Of a stretch of DNA of 64,000 nt, positions 22,404 through 33,485 are shown piece by piece. The number at the start of each line of letters is the position of its first letter. The stretch's first letter is position 1. The DNA comes from Thuidium tamariscinum (lineage: Eukaryota; Streptophyta; Bryopsida; Hypnales; Thuidiaceae), in contig OX344756.2 of the NCBI GenBank assembly GCA_947034885.2, forward strand, positions 22,737,489-22,801,488, written 5' to 3'. The notes beneath the pieces were generated by a model. That model made no database searches and was not told where the DNA came from. It was given only the letters and a program-made list of their open reading frames with translations. A program made the translations under genes and the position numbers.

Positions 22404-22706
22404 CTTGGCGTCCTGATGCAAAAATCAAGAAAACTTCAAACACAAGCGAGAGGCAGAAAGAATGAGTGTACTTGGCTGCCTCAAGAATGGCTGTACAGCG
22501 CTTGGAGAGTTTGGTTCCGCCGCCCGAAGGAAGGGATCCTGTACAGGCTGGAAGGAGCGACATTTCAGTTGCACCAATCTTTCTTAACGATAAGATTCGA
22601 AAATTAATTCTCCTCCCTTGCGTTCGGCGCGCGCCGCGGCAGAGGGGGAAAAAGTTCTGGAGGCGCGTCAGTCTCCTCGGAATCCACATCTGGAGTCCCA
22701 TTACAC

Positions 22707-23404
22707 CAGGGTTGCTTCCGTCGCGTCACGTCCGTCCGTCAGGATGTCCGTCCGCTGACGTGACGGGGAGCCGAGCGTCCGTCAGGATGAAATTCACGAC
22801 AGAATCCGCGACAGAGCATGAAAAATCGTCGACAGGGCCGTCAACGAGGCCGTCCACCGTCGACCGGACCGTCTAGGATAGAATCGAACCGATTAGGGCT
22901 AGCCGGCTGTAAACTTCAGAGCCTTGTAACTTTTGCAAAAAGTTTTCAAATTGGGCAAATGAGATGTTTTTCGGCATCTACAGAAACTGTAGATGCCGAA
23001 AAACATCTCATTTGCCCAATTTGAAGACTTTTTGCAAAAGTTACAAGGCTCTGAAGTTTGCAGCCGGCCAGCCCTAATCGGTGGACGGCCTCGTCGACGA
23101 CCCTGTCGACGGTGGACGGCCTCCTCGACGGCCCTGTTAACGGTCGACGGCCTCGTGGACGGCCCTGTCGACGGTGGACGGCCTCCTCGACGGCCCTGTC
23201 GACGGTCGACGGCCTCCTCGACGGCCCTGTTAACGGTCGACGGCCTCGTGGACGGCCTTGTCGACGGTCGACGGACTTCATCCAGGCCGTCGACGACGCT
23301 GTCAGCATTCGGGACGGCCTCTGACGCGTCCTAACTCGTCACGACTGACGCGTCATGACATCCGGACGGGAAAAGCCCACGTCACGTCGGGATAGACAAC
23401 CCTG
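22707..23404. mobile_element. non-autonomous hAT element, 698 bp
   Basis: It begins CAGGGTTG (22707) and ends CAACCCTG (23404), with the 8-bp target duplication CATTACAC on both sides (22699-22706 and 23405-23412). Subterminal CGTCCGTCCGTC and GACGTGACG words resemble the giant hAT's ends, and its right terminus shares CAGGGTTGTC with them. The interior holds a 193-bp palindrome and an array of GTCGACGG/CCTCGACGGCC units (23085-23290). No transposase is encoded. It sits about 300 bp upstream of the acidic-protein gene and is the innermost level of the nest: host, hAT, MULE, this element. Confidence 0.9.
22889..23081. repeat. 193-bp near-perfect palindrome inside the small hAT element
   Basis: Arms run from CCGATTAGGGCT (22889) to AGCCCTAATCGG (23081) and meet around 22985 in CTACAGAAACTGTAG. 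Mismatches are few. It could extrude a cruciform or give hairpin RNA. Confidence 0.9.
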
Positions 23405-23412
23405 CATTACAC

Positions 23413-25051
23413 ACGGCCCAAGATTTTGTTCTCTCTGTCAACGAGGCTTGAATGACGTGTGCAGAGCCAATTGGCCGGAACCCATTCATCTCTCTGTGTC
23501 AGTCTCGTGACTGGACTGCTCTACGGGACGTAGCCGCCACGTGTCATGGCCTCATTCGTGCTTAGGTTTAGAGAAAGGAGATTTGGTATATTAAAAAAAG
23601 GAATGAAGGAACCAATGAAATGTGGTATACCAAATAAATCATGAACAAAAAAGCATAATCAACTTTGACGTACAAATTACAGTTAGTATTACATAATCAA
23701 TGGAGAAGAAGTATTCTTTCAAATTATAATTTAAATCTGAATTATGATGTTGCTTCAGGAGAAGACTGAATTTGACCATACGCACCTATAGTACATCACC
23801 ATAATGAAGGCTTTTTGAACTTCATTCTTTATCCCTATAAGAGTAAATCATTTGTCCTATGTATCTCTTAGAAATGAGAATTGAGTTTTATGTTTGTAAT
23901 GATTGTTTTTGTGTTTGTATATTAATCTATTGAAGGTTCCAAATTCTCATAAAATTTTGAGTGCAATAGCATTTCTTATAATTTTTGGGAATAAGAAGGA
24001 AGATGTTTCCAACCATAAACCTCTATTCATTTTAAAATATGTTCTACACATAATAGTTTTAGTAATTTAATTATCTTGTTAAGGATTTCCTTGTTCACTT
24101 ACATTGACTAAAAAGTAGGTTCTCTTATTCACAATAAACACTTATTAATTTTGTAATTGTATACACTGGAGGTGAATTTTTATGTCGTGAAGAAGGACCT
24201 ATAAGACACAAGGAGTAGAATACCTATTGGTCAAATGTAAAGACTATTCATTATTTTTTAGAATATGTGAATATAGTTTATGTCATAAACATATGGTAAC
24301 ATAGAATTTAAATATCTTGCAATGTATGCCATAAGAGGTAGAATATGCTTAGATACAGAATATACTATAAGTCACTTATAAAGTTACCAAGAATGGAGTA
24401 TTATCGTTTTTCCAAAGTGCACTCAAAAATTATGCCTACCCTACACTATTGAATACATGAATGCTATAGTGAAGAGGAGAAAGAAAGATAAAAAATATCT
24501 TATAGTTTATCAAAGAGAATCCTTTATCCTGAAGCACATTCAATAATTTCACTTGGAACCCCTATCTACTGTTTGTCACTCAATCAGGTTCAGTTCTACA
24601 TGACCTAGAAGGCAATGATGTCATCAATTAGAAATGAATATGTTCTAAAATTTTGTAGTACCTATTCCTGTTTACTTTAGAGCCTGCCTAATCTCATTCT
24701 AAATTCAAAATTTCCATGAACCATCACAGATGCTTCCAAGGTGTAAGAAGTATTCTCAAAGCAATTCATTCATACAAATATGAAGAACTGCAGATTTTCA
24801 AATAAACGGCTCCGCTCTCTAGAATATTCACTTACGAGACAACATAACATATATCTCAAACTATTACAAAAACTCTTTGCACATTTGACTTACTATCTTC
24901 ATAATCTTATTCTGCAAACACTGGTATATATGAGATGGCTTCATATAAATAGTAGACAACATTATCTATTCTAGCGCACTCTCAAAAGTCGGGTGAAGTT
25001 GCGAACACATGATGCAATAGGTAAGCGAAGGAAGTTTCTAAAAAATCTTAC
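23413..25051. other. AT-rich, no gene recognised (inside MULE)
   Basis: Apart from a short GC-richer lead (23413-23570), this is AT-rich DNA without repeats, conserved motifs or a credible coding exon on either strand. It may be the long intron or 3' part of the gene whose first exon lies at 25243-25052. Confidence 0.4.
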
Positions 25052-25243
25052 GGATGCGGTGTCTAGCGCTCTTCCAACTTCCTGTATGCTTGTATTGTCC
25101 GCATAAGTCTCTTGGGTTGCTTCGGTGTCGCTTACGAGGTCCTCCTCCTCCTGCCCAGCACTCCCTCCTTCAAAGCGAAGAGATCTCCGTAGGTCTCCAA
25201 CATTCTGTGCTAACTTGGATGGCCCTCTACCTCCTCTCTTCAT
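25052..25243 (-). CDS. candidate first exon of a divergent MULE gene
   Basis: An ATG at 25243 opens 64 codons (MKRGGRGPSKLAQNVGDLRR, then an acidic stretch GQEEEDLVSDTEATQETY) ending at a good donor (GTAAGA at 25051). The basic start and acidic follow-up resemble the small acidic MULE protein further downstream on the same strand, and it could be an alternative first exon for that locus. Downstream exons were not found. It is divergent from the MULE transposase, with about 750 bp between the two ATGs. Confidence 0.35.
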
Positions 25244-25494
25244 TTTGGATAGTCTAAGAGCTTTAGAAGAAGAAAAGTACAATGCGGTTCGCCTCTTCCT
25301 TCTTCTCCTATGAACGGAAGTACCCAAGAAATCGCAACTACTCTCTACAAGCATGAAGTGAGAAAGGAGAACATCACAACTCTCACATTGCACTCTACTA
25401 TCACAAGAAACAGATTGGAATGAAGGCTCGGAGCCAAGTTTCCTCCTTATGTCGTAATTGAAAGTTTAGGGTAAGCCGCTTTCTCATCATCCGC

Positions 25495-25575
25495 TCTAAT
25501 GACATGCGCGGGAGTACAGTATGACATGCGTGGGAGTACACTATGACATGCGTGGGAGTACACTACGACATGTAA
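25495..25575 (+). promoter_or_regulatory. short tandem array between divergent MULE genes
   Basis: Three units of about 24-25 bp carry GACATGCG(C/T)GGGAGTACA(C/G)TA, with a partial fourth (GACATG). They lie between the divergent first exon (25243) and the MULE transposase ATG (25996). The position parallels the motif array of the hAT's divergent promoter, but the motif is different. A regulatory role is inferred from position only. Confidence 0.45.
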
Positions 25576-25995
25576 TGAATAACGTACTATAAGCAGCGCC
25601 GGCTAAATTGTATTAAGGGACGTAGGTATGGCGGCATTTCGGCTGTCAGTTTCTTCACCTCGAAGTCTTCATTTCTGCAGTTCCAGAGAATTAGTTCGCC
25701 GGCGATTGAGATGACTACTGACATGTCAGGTTTTTATGTAAATCTGATCTATGCAAAGCTGCCTATATACATGAAATTATATTAAAGGGCAGAGGAAGTT
25801 ATAGGCCTTGGATTGGTGGCACCATTTATAATTTGGCGTATTATACATCATAAATTCTCTTTTTTGAAGGGAGATGTTCTATTTCATAAATCCATCTGTC
25901 AGAAGGAAATTTAAGGGAATAATATTGCAGACATAATTGTTTTAATGTCATAGGGCCTTCAAAGAGGTCGGTTAGAAGCTATAACGTAAAGCACA

Positions 25996-28900
25996 ATGGC
26001 GGCTACTTTCCGTGAATTCATTTATACAGAAGACCCTAAACCTCAGAAGGTGGCAAAGTTCAAATGTATTCATAGTTCTATTCACCTCAACCTCATGTTG
26101 TACAAAGGTTCACAGTCTTCTCTTTTTCACACACCTCTTTACAATTTGAAGATGGCTTACATTAGAGTAGATGGCCGTGAAGTTCCTTTGGTTTTTCCGG
26201 TAGTAGACGGTGAACACGCTACAGTTTCCTCCCACCTTCTCCATGTTCGATTTAAGTTTATAGAAAGCTCCATATATGTTGAAGAAGAGAAATTTTTAGA
26301 TTCTGGTGAAGTGCACCAGTCCATCCCTGTTGTTGTGTCCGTAGAAGATGGAATGCGTTGTTGGTACCTATCTCCAGGAAACTATAGAGCATATGGGCTT
26401 CCTCTGTCCATGTTGAGTGTGTCCATGGAAATCCCCAGTCACCAGTCAGACAATTCTACAGTGAATATGCCATGTATTGAACAGGCCATTGCACTTAGTC
26501 CACCTCTGCAAGCTTTACCAGTCATTGAGAAGCGTAGAGCACTTCGTACAGTGAAAGTGGAGAAATTAGATCCAATCATAGAGTTGTCTTCGGATTCTGA
26601 AGGAGAGACTCCCAAATTCAATTTTGAGAATCTTGCTAGTTCTGTTCCGCTTGCAGCATCTAAGATGGAAGGAGTTGAATCACTAGCCGAAATCCCTTCA
26701 AGTAGTCCTTCAAATTTGACATCGCCACTCCCCCATTTAATTCCATATGTAGCAAGCGCAGAGAGTATAATGGATTGCTTGAAGAGACTTGGTACAATGC
26801 GCCGCTCTCGAAATGAGTTGTCAACAATGGATCTGGACACTATGAAGCACATTCAAGTTCCATTTCTTCCAGCCATCTTTGATGGAGATGTCATCTTCGA
26901 ATTGCCACCATGTCGCTCATCTTCTTCTTCATCAGGGGCCCGGAACTTGGAGGGGATGGATAAGCGATACGACGGACATCCGTGGTGCAAGTTGACGACT
27001 ACAAACATTCACAATTCCGACAACCTGAAATTCCGTAAGTCGTTCTGTGCTGGACATCTTTCTTGTGAGAATGAAAATTGTGATTACTTGAAGAGATCTT
27101 CAAAGAAAAATGAAACAGAGTGGACTGGATATACTATGTTCCCTTTTACTCCGGGAGAGTGTCCACGAGTAGATTCAACTCTAGTATGCAAGGTTTGCAA
27201 AACTTCCCCTACGTGTCTTAGTGCATGTCCGGCTAGAATATACTATGTATGCAGTGATAAAGTACAAGTGAGTAGAGCAGCAATTCACTTTGGAGAGCAC
27301 AAGCACCCTGTTGCTAAGGGCATGTACAGAGATTCTATTGAAAAGATTTGCGGACTTATAGCGGAGCAAGTGGCAAAGACACCCATGGCTACGAACTTTG
27401 CTATTGCTCTTTCTGCTAATAAAGACTTCTTAACAAACTACTTGTTTCACAATGGAGAGGGCGAGAAAGAGATGTTGAAGGAGGAGGAAATGGAAGAGGT
27501 TATGGATCGCTTCCAATACCTGAGTAGTCCAAGTATCCGCAACGTTATCTCTTCCTTCCGTTCAAACAATCGAGGAGGAGTGATTGACAACATTATGACC
27601 ATGAAGAGAGAGTCCAAGTTCGAATTCATACACGATAGCGTTTTTCCAGGACAAGGTAAAGATAAGGTCTACATTTTTAAAATGCTCACAGAGGGGCCTG
27701 GGAGTAGAGTGGACCTTGTGAAGCGCATGCAAGGAGGAGGTGATCTACAGAATGCTTGGTTGATGTTTGACCACGTCAAGCGTGTAAAGGACTGGACCAC
27801 AATGGCTTGCCACGTGTATGATACGGAGTACAAGAAGGTCATGACGGTAGCCATTTGTGATATGCAATCCGAAGACACAGAGGTTCAAGTACAGTTTTGG
27901 CGAAGTTTAAACGCGGTTATGCAACGACATGGAGTGCCTAACCCAAATTTCAAGGGATTCATGGCAGATAGCGCCATGGCGAATTGGAATGCAGTCCGCA
28001 TTGTCTATGGTAGCGGTTTAGCTAACGTTGCAATGGAGAATCGTGAAAGAACATGTTTGCTACATTGGAGTACCTCTCTCCATAGACATACGCAGAAGTA
28101 CATCAAAGAAGCATTTCAACAGCAACATATTTCATTATGCAAACAATACAAAGATTCAAAGAATATGGACCAAGCAGAGACACGTTACTTGGCAATACAA
28201 TCATGGTGGCTATCATCTAGAGCTGCAACTGAAGATGCACTTCATCACTTAGATCATTGGCTGGCTTTCTGGCATTTTCGATATCGGCAATGGGGAGGCT
28301 TCATGGACATGGTATGTAAATTTTGTGATGTCAATCTATGTGTATTTTTGGAAAAAACTGCAGAGTACTATGACAAACTTGACTAGAAAGTATAATGTCA
28401 ACAAAGTTGACGTGAAGACATCCCTAGATTTTGGAATCCTATTTGAATTATTTCTAATTTTTTCTTTTCATGTATGAAAAAGAGGGGGTCCCAGTAACAC
28501 TATAATTACATCACTCGGATCCGACGGACATATTAGTGGTGTCAGGTGGACCCCCTTAATTTTTGTTTTGAAAAAAATTAAGTGTATTGATAGAATGAAA
28601 AATTTGAAATGGAGACCTCATTTGAGACTACAAATGTGGATTAATGATATATTCATCATTATTCGAATTTTCACATACCTTGCTTATTGATGAAGACATT
28701 GCCAGTCGTACACATTGTTAGAATGTATATTACATAGGTACAAGTAGATATTGACTAAGAAGCTTCTTTTTTTGTACTGTATAAGACTAATTTCATTTGA
28801 GTTGTCTGGATTTACTAGAAATTGAGTTTGGAGGAGATGCTGGATTTACCATCGTGTAACCTTTCTGAAACGGTACATAACAAGTGGCTGCAAATGTCGG

Positions 28901-30207
28901 GCAATCGAGAGAACAACTTATTTGATGCAACATGTGATGACAGTATCCGTGCATGGATGCAAATGACAAATTACAGAGCATACTTGAAAGGACATGCATC
29001 AGGATTAGGACCATCAAAAGGAGAGTTGAAGCTAAGAGCTTCTAGGAGGAGTGGGGATCCCAAGAAAATTGCAGATGCCTTGAATGCTTTGCCTGGGTCA
29101 GAAGGTGTGGGAACCAGAATACCACACTTAGAAGGGGAAGAAATATTTGGAAGCATGAAGAGAAAGTTAGATGTGCCCATTGGTGATTCAGGTGATTCAC
29201 ATAGACCGAACAAAATCAATTTCTCTCAACCCCGTGTTAGAACAAGGTCTACAACAGCTTTGTCACCTTCTTCGCATGACAAAGGTAAAGAGTTGGAGGG
29301 AAATACTTCTCAACATGTTCCAGTTGCATTTGAGAGTGATTGCGACACATCCAAATGGCATATTGCAAAAATCAGCCACAAATCCAATGCAAGATGTCAA
29401 GCTCAACAGAAGGCCAGTAACATCAAGTGCACAGCGAAAATTTCAAGGGGAAAGAAGGGAACTCCAGCGCCAACCTACCGTGGAAGAAAAGAAGAATACG
29501 GAAGTAAGCGGGAAGTGGTTGTTGACTTCTGGTTTTGCTGGGATGACATTGAACGTTGTGTCAAGGGTTCCAAACGGAAGTGGGTTATTGATTGGCCAGA
29601 GATACCAGAGGTTTGGCCTGTTCTCACTAGAACAAACCTCAATCGTGAAAAAACATTGTTGTTGCAGCATGCTGGATTTCGCCTACAAACACGGCCAATA
29701 TTGTCACCACGTCGATTGTTCAACATGTCAAAGATTTTTAGCACTGTCGTGTATGACCAACCTCCACCACAAAACCCAGACACTTATCCAACAGTGAGGA
29801 ATAATCGTGCCATTCGAAGGGTTGCAAATGCACCTACTACCGAGCAACGGAATAAGTGGGAAAGTGCAGGCAATGTCAAAGGACAAATTCTGGAGGTTAC
29901 TTTGCTCCCTTCTCCTGGACTTGGTGCAATTGTAGTACTCGAGACAGGGTCAGATTCTAACAGGAATGCATATCGAGTTACAATAGGAATGTTTCCAACG
30001 TGTACATGTCCAGACTTCGTGAATATGGTTGTTTCAGCTATTGGTGGTCGACAACAGTACGTGAACTGCAAACACTTGTACTATTTGTACAGGTACTTTT
30101 GCAAGGTGGATGTCTACAAAGACAAATTCATTCATGCACCAAGTTATAGCTTCAATGAGTTGAAGCTACTTCTAGTTCAAGCAGGAATTATTGCAGTTCC
30201 AGAATAG
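25996..30207 (+). CDS. MULE transposase with WRKY/GCM-like and SWIM zinc regions
   Basis: Exons 25996-28311, 28364-28411 and 28819-30207 join in phase 0 to give 1,250 residues. Order: a novel N-terminal region (1-180); a SUMO-interaction-like IIELSSDSEGE (about 193-203); a Cys/His-rich zinc region of the WRKY/GCM type common in MULEs (about 325-480, including C-x-G-H-x2-C pairs and FGEHKHPV); the DDE region (about 585-700) with GFMADSAMANWNAV and RERTCLLHW; LPSCNLSETVHNKWL at the start of exon 3; and a SWIM finger CTCPDF...NCKHLYYLY (about 1183-1208). Its place inside matching MULE-type ends makes it the mobilising transposase. The frame is open throughout and ends in TAG. Intron 2 contains hairpin H5. 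The exact catalytic triad needs alignment. Confidence 0.8.
28477..28562. repeat. hairpin element H5, TCGGATCCGA core
   Basis: Outer AGGGGGTCCCA and GTGGACCCCCTTAA, core TCGGATCCGA at 28515-28524. The inner arms are looser (about 60 percent by eye). It lies in intron 2 of the MULE transposase gene. Confidence 0.75.
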
Positions 30208-31091
30208 GCATGGCTAGATATGTTTGTCTACTTCAATTGCATTTATAAATATATATTATGATTGTTGTTTGAAGTTAATTTCCTCATATTACAGAAGTAC
30301 TAGAAAGTGTTGATGCAACTATGCTTGTACATAAATGTAGAGTGTTCATGAACCCTGAAAATGAGGAAGAGTGACAAGACTCAAATTCCAGGGTTCATAT
30401 TCATATGTCCCATAACAATTGCCATTCTACAACGCGCTACTATAAGAGGTGTCTTGTTTGATGGTCATACATGGCAAAGGACCGATTGGGGGAATAGCCT
30501 TTCTCCGTCATCATGTGGAGAATTATATTCCCCTCGGTTCTTTGACATTTTCTTGAAAATACCAACTAAAGCATGTGTAGACAAATCACGACATCATGTA
30601 TACAACAGTATAGGTACGGTACCTAAATTTGAAAAATGATGACGTAGGGGCAATAATGAGACTAAAAAGGACACAAAATTAATTTTAATTTATTCTTATA
30701 GTATGACTAGGATATAGCTTCAATACAGGTGTTTGACATTTTTTAAGGTATGGAGAAACCAAGTCCTAAAATATGTATCATAAAGTTTGAAGGCATCAAT
30801 CTTCATCAAATGAAACTTTAAACGAAAAGAACTAAAATTTCACTGAAATCATTTTCATAGGTGACACGGTCATAGGTCACGGTCCTTGGTGATGCGGTAA
30901 TAGGTCACACGGTTATAGGTCTTAAATTTAAGAATAAATGGAAAAAAATTAGAAATTTTGGGCAAAAAATTGAAAAACAGTCATTTTATCCAAAAAATTT
31001 GAAAATATCTAGTTTCGAGGCTTCCTGCTCACGGGCTCCATGCTCACAGCTCACAGGCTCGCCGCTCGACGCTCGCACGCTAGCGTCGTTG
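30208..31091. repeat. 3' region and right end of the MULE
   Basis: After the transposase stop comes non-coding DNA. From 30870 the terminal words appear in inverse order to the left end: CACGGTCATAGG, CACGGTTATAGG and variants (four), then GCTCACGGGCTC, GCTCACAGCTCACAGGCTC and CGCACGCTAGCG. The element ends just before GTAAAAAACATA at 31092-31103. Confidence 0.7.
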
Positions 31092-31103
31092 GTAAAAAAC
31101 ATA

Positions 31104-32100
31104 ATAAAAAATAGTAAAGAGGTTGGTTAGCTGGTGGTACAAAAAAAATTCCCATTGACATTGGATGAAAGAGCTTTGCTAATCAATGAAGCCAAATACA
31201 TTTAGGAAAGGCAATGCAATGATTCAACTAATAAATATTGGTATTGCTAATTACGATAAAAGAGTTCTAGAAATTAATGAAGACCAATAGAAATGAAAAT
31301 CTGAAAAGAAAATGGTGACAAAAAAAGATAGAATGATGCAACAAAAAAAGGATGGCATACAGTTGGAGAATGAGAGCTTTGCTAATTAATGGGAAATAAA
31401 TAGGAAAACGAATGACGTAAAAAAAAATTGGCATTCAATTTGAATGCAAGAGTTTTAGGAATGAAGTAAAAAAAAAGGAGATAAAACGATTCAATAAATA
31501 AGGAATGATGCCACAAAACAAGGGGGCTAAATAATTCAACAAAAAGGAATGACAATGACTTTGCATAAAAGAATTTTTGCATTAGAGGCCAAAAATATAA
31601 GAGTTTCGCTAATTAATGAAGCAAAAGAAATGGACAAGGAATTGAATTAAGAAATAAAAAGATGGCATTGACTTCGGATAAGATAGTTTTGCTTTCGATG
31701 CATAAAAAATTGGAAAGGGGATGATGAGATGAAAAATTGAAGTGGCGTACTGGAGGTCTACAATTTTTTGTTTAAATCTCTACTACTTCTTTCATTTTAA
31801 ACAAATTAAGTTTTAGCCTTGTATCTAGTGCACTACATTTCCTCTATATTCCCTAAATATTTCCTCAAAATATCCGGAACATTTGCTAAATAGAAGAATC
31901 TAGACTTCTTTTTTTAAATCTAAAAATTCTTTTTAGTTCAAAGTACTAGTTTCTTCTTGGGGACACAAATAAGGTTCAAAGTAGTTCGGAGTGTTAGAAG
32001 ACATAAGGAACGACATGTTCCACCACAACAAAGGGTACATGCTCTTCCACGAAGTTTCTTCCAAACCTTAGTCCATTGAGCTCTTCAATTTGGCATCTTG
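31104..32100 (+). repeat. continuation of the hAT tandem-repeat field
   Basis: 31104-31745 carries the same degenerate units as 12240-13690 (CATTGACATTGGATGAAAGAG, TTTGCTAATNAATGAAG, GGAATGA). From about 31790 begins an AT-rich segment (to 32240) that is duplicated at 35480-35900 upstream of the hAT transposase. No gene seen. Confidence 0.6.
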
Positions 32101-32219
32101 CTTTCATGGTCTTGTCGGAATGTTGAACAAGTTGTTCTTCCTAAAATTAAAGGTTCCCCCGCTCCAAGAAAAGGAAAGATTGAAGGATCTCATGCCCAAG
32201 CGCATTTCAAAGTCCTCCC

Positions 32220-33485
32220 TCTTGTGCTGAATGCCCTGGCGTCCGCGCCCTGACTTCAAGTCCGCGCCCTGGCGTCCGCGCCCTGACATGAAGTCCGCAC
32301 CACGTATTAGAATTGTCCGCCCTTAAGTCCGTGCCCTGCATCCACGCCCTGACATAGCCAATGTCACGAAAACATTGGTGAGAGAAAGCTTTCTTGTCTC
32401 TCCATCACTATAAAGAATCTAAAAGAAGGCATGACTGAATTTAATGGTTCCTGGTTTCCATGAAAGGAGGGACACAATCTTGTAAGATCAATAAATAGGA
32501 GCAAGGAGGGATCCCATGCGGGAAGTCAACCTCATTTGTAGTGCATGCACGTTTGCGCACCAAGAATGGTCCACGCCCAGGAGTCCGCGCCCTGTCCAGG
32601 AGTCCGCGCCCTGGCGTCCGCGCCCTCACCTGACGTCCACGCCCTGAGTAGCGCCAATGCAGTGAAGTTCAAGCCTCCAACTCCTTGGCTTCCCTGGTTC
32701 TCATGCCCGATCGCATTTCAAAGTCCTCTCTTGTGCTGTATCCGTGCCCTGACTTCAAGTCCGCGCCCTGACATGAAGTCCGCGCCATGACACAGACAAT
32801 GTAACGAAAACATTGGTGAGAGAAAGCTTTCTTGTCTCTCCATCACTATAAAGAATCTAAAAGAAGGCATGACTGAATTTAATGGTTCCTGGTTTCCATG
32901 AAAAGGAGGGACACCATCTTCCAAGAGCAATAAATAGGAGCAAGGAGGGATCCCATGCGGGAGGTCAACCTCTTCTTCTTTGCATGCACATTTGCGCACC
33001 AAGAATGGTCCGCACCTGGAGTCCGCGCCCTGGAGTCCGCGCCTTGAAGTCCGCGCCCTGACCTAGCGTCCCTCCAACTCCTTGGCTTCCCTAGTTCTCA
33101 TGCCCGATCGCATTTCAAAGTCCTCTCTTGTGCTGTATCCGTGCCCTGACTTCAAATCCGCGCCCTGGCGTCCGCGCCCTGACATTAAGTCCGCGCCATG
33201 ACACAGACAATGTAACGAAAACATTGGTGAGAGAAAGCGTTCGTGTCTCTCCATAATGTAGAAGACGGCATGACTAAATTTAATGGTTCCCGGTTTCCAT
33301 GAAAAGGAAGGACACCATCTTCCAAGAGCAATAAATAGGAGCAAGGAGGGATCCCATGCGGGAGGTCAACTTCTTCTTCTTTGCATGCACATTTGCGCAC
33401 CAAGAATGGTCCGCACCCTGGAGTCCGCGCCCTGCGCTGGAGTCCGTGCCTTGAAGTCCGCACCCTGACCTGGTGTCCCTCCAAC
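32220..33485 (+). repeat. three tandem copies of a 410-440-bp unit carrying GTCCGCGCCCTGA motifs
   Basis: Each unit holds ACGAAAACATTGGTGAGAG (near 32365, 32805 and 33215), CATGACT(G/A)AATTTAATGG, CAATAAATAGGAGCAAGGAG, GCACGTTTGCGCACC-like text and a cluster of GTCCGCGCCCTG words. The two spacings are about 440 and 410 bp. The unit resembles a promoter (TATA-like CACTATAAAG and CAATAAATAGG) but no gene follows. It looks like an amplified, orphan copy of the hAT promoter module. Confidence 0.75.

Larger units (their letters stand above)
13712..31091. mobile_element. giant MULE (Mutator-like) transposon, 17.4 kb, nested in the hAT
   Basis: GTAAAAAACATA occurs on both sides (13700-13711 and 31092-31103); Mutator-type elements typically make 9-11-bp duplications, so one or two bases may be chance. 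Inside, the ends mirror each other: CTAGCGTGTGAGC with repeated CTGTGAGC on the left, and their inverse around 31040-31085 on the right. CCTAT(A/G/T)ACCGTG words follow inside both ends. The interior encodes a WRKY/GCM-like, DDE, SWIM-containing MULE transposase plus at least three other genes, five TCGGATCCGA hairpins and a non-autonomous hAT element. The flanking repeats on both sides belong to one family. The transposase model is uninterrupted; one cargo gene has two in-frame TAG codons. Confidence 0.75.

Noticed and set aside
22946-23334. Several Arg/Pro-rich frames in the small hAT element
   Set aside because: Produced by the GTCGACGG tandem repeats and the palindrome.
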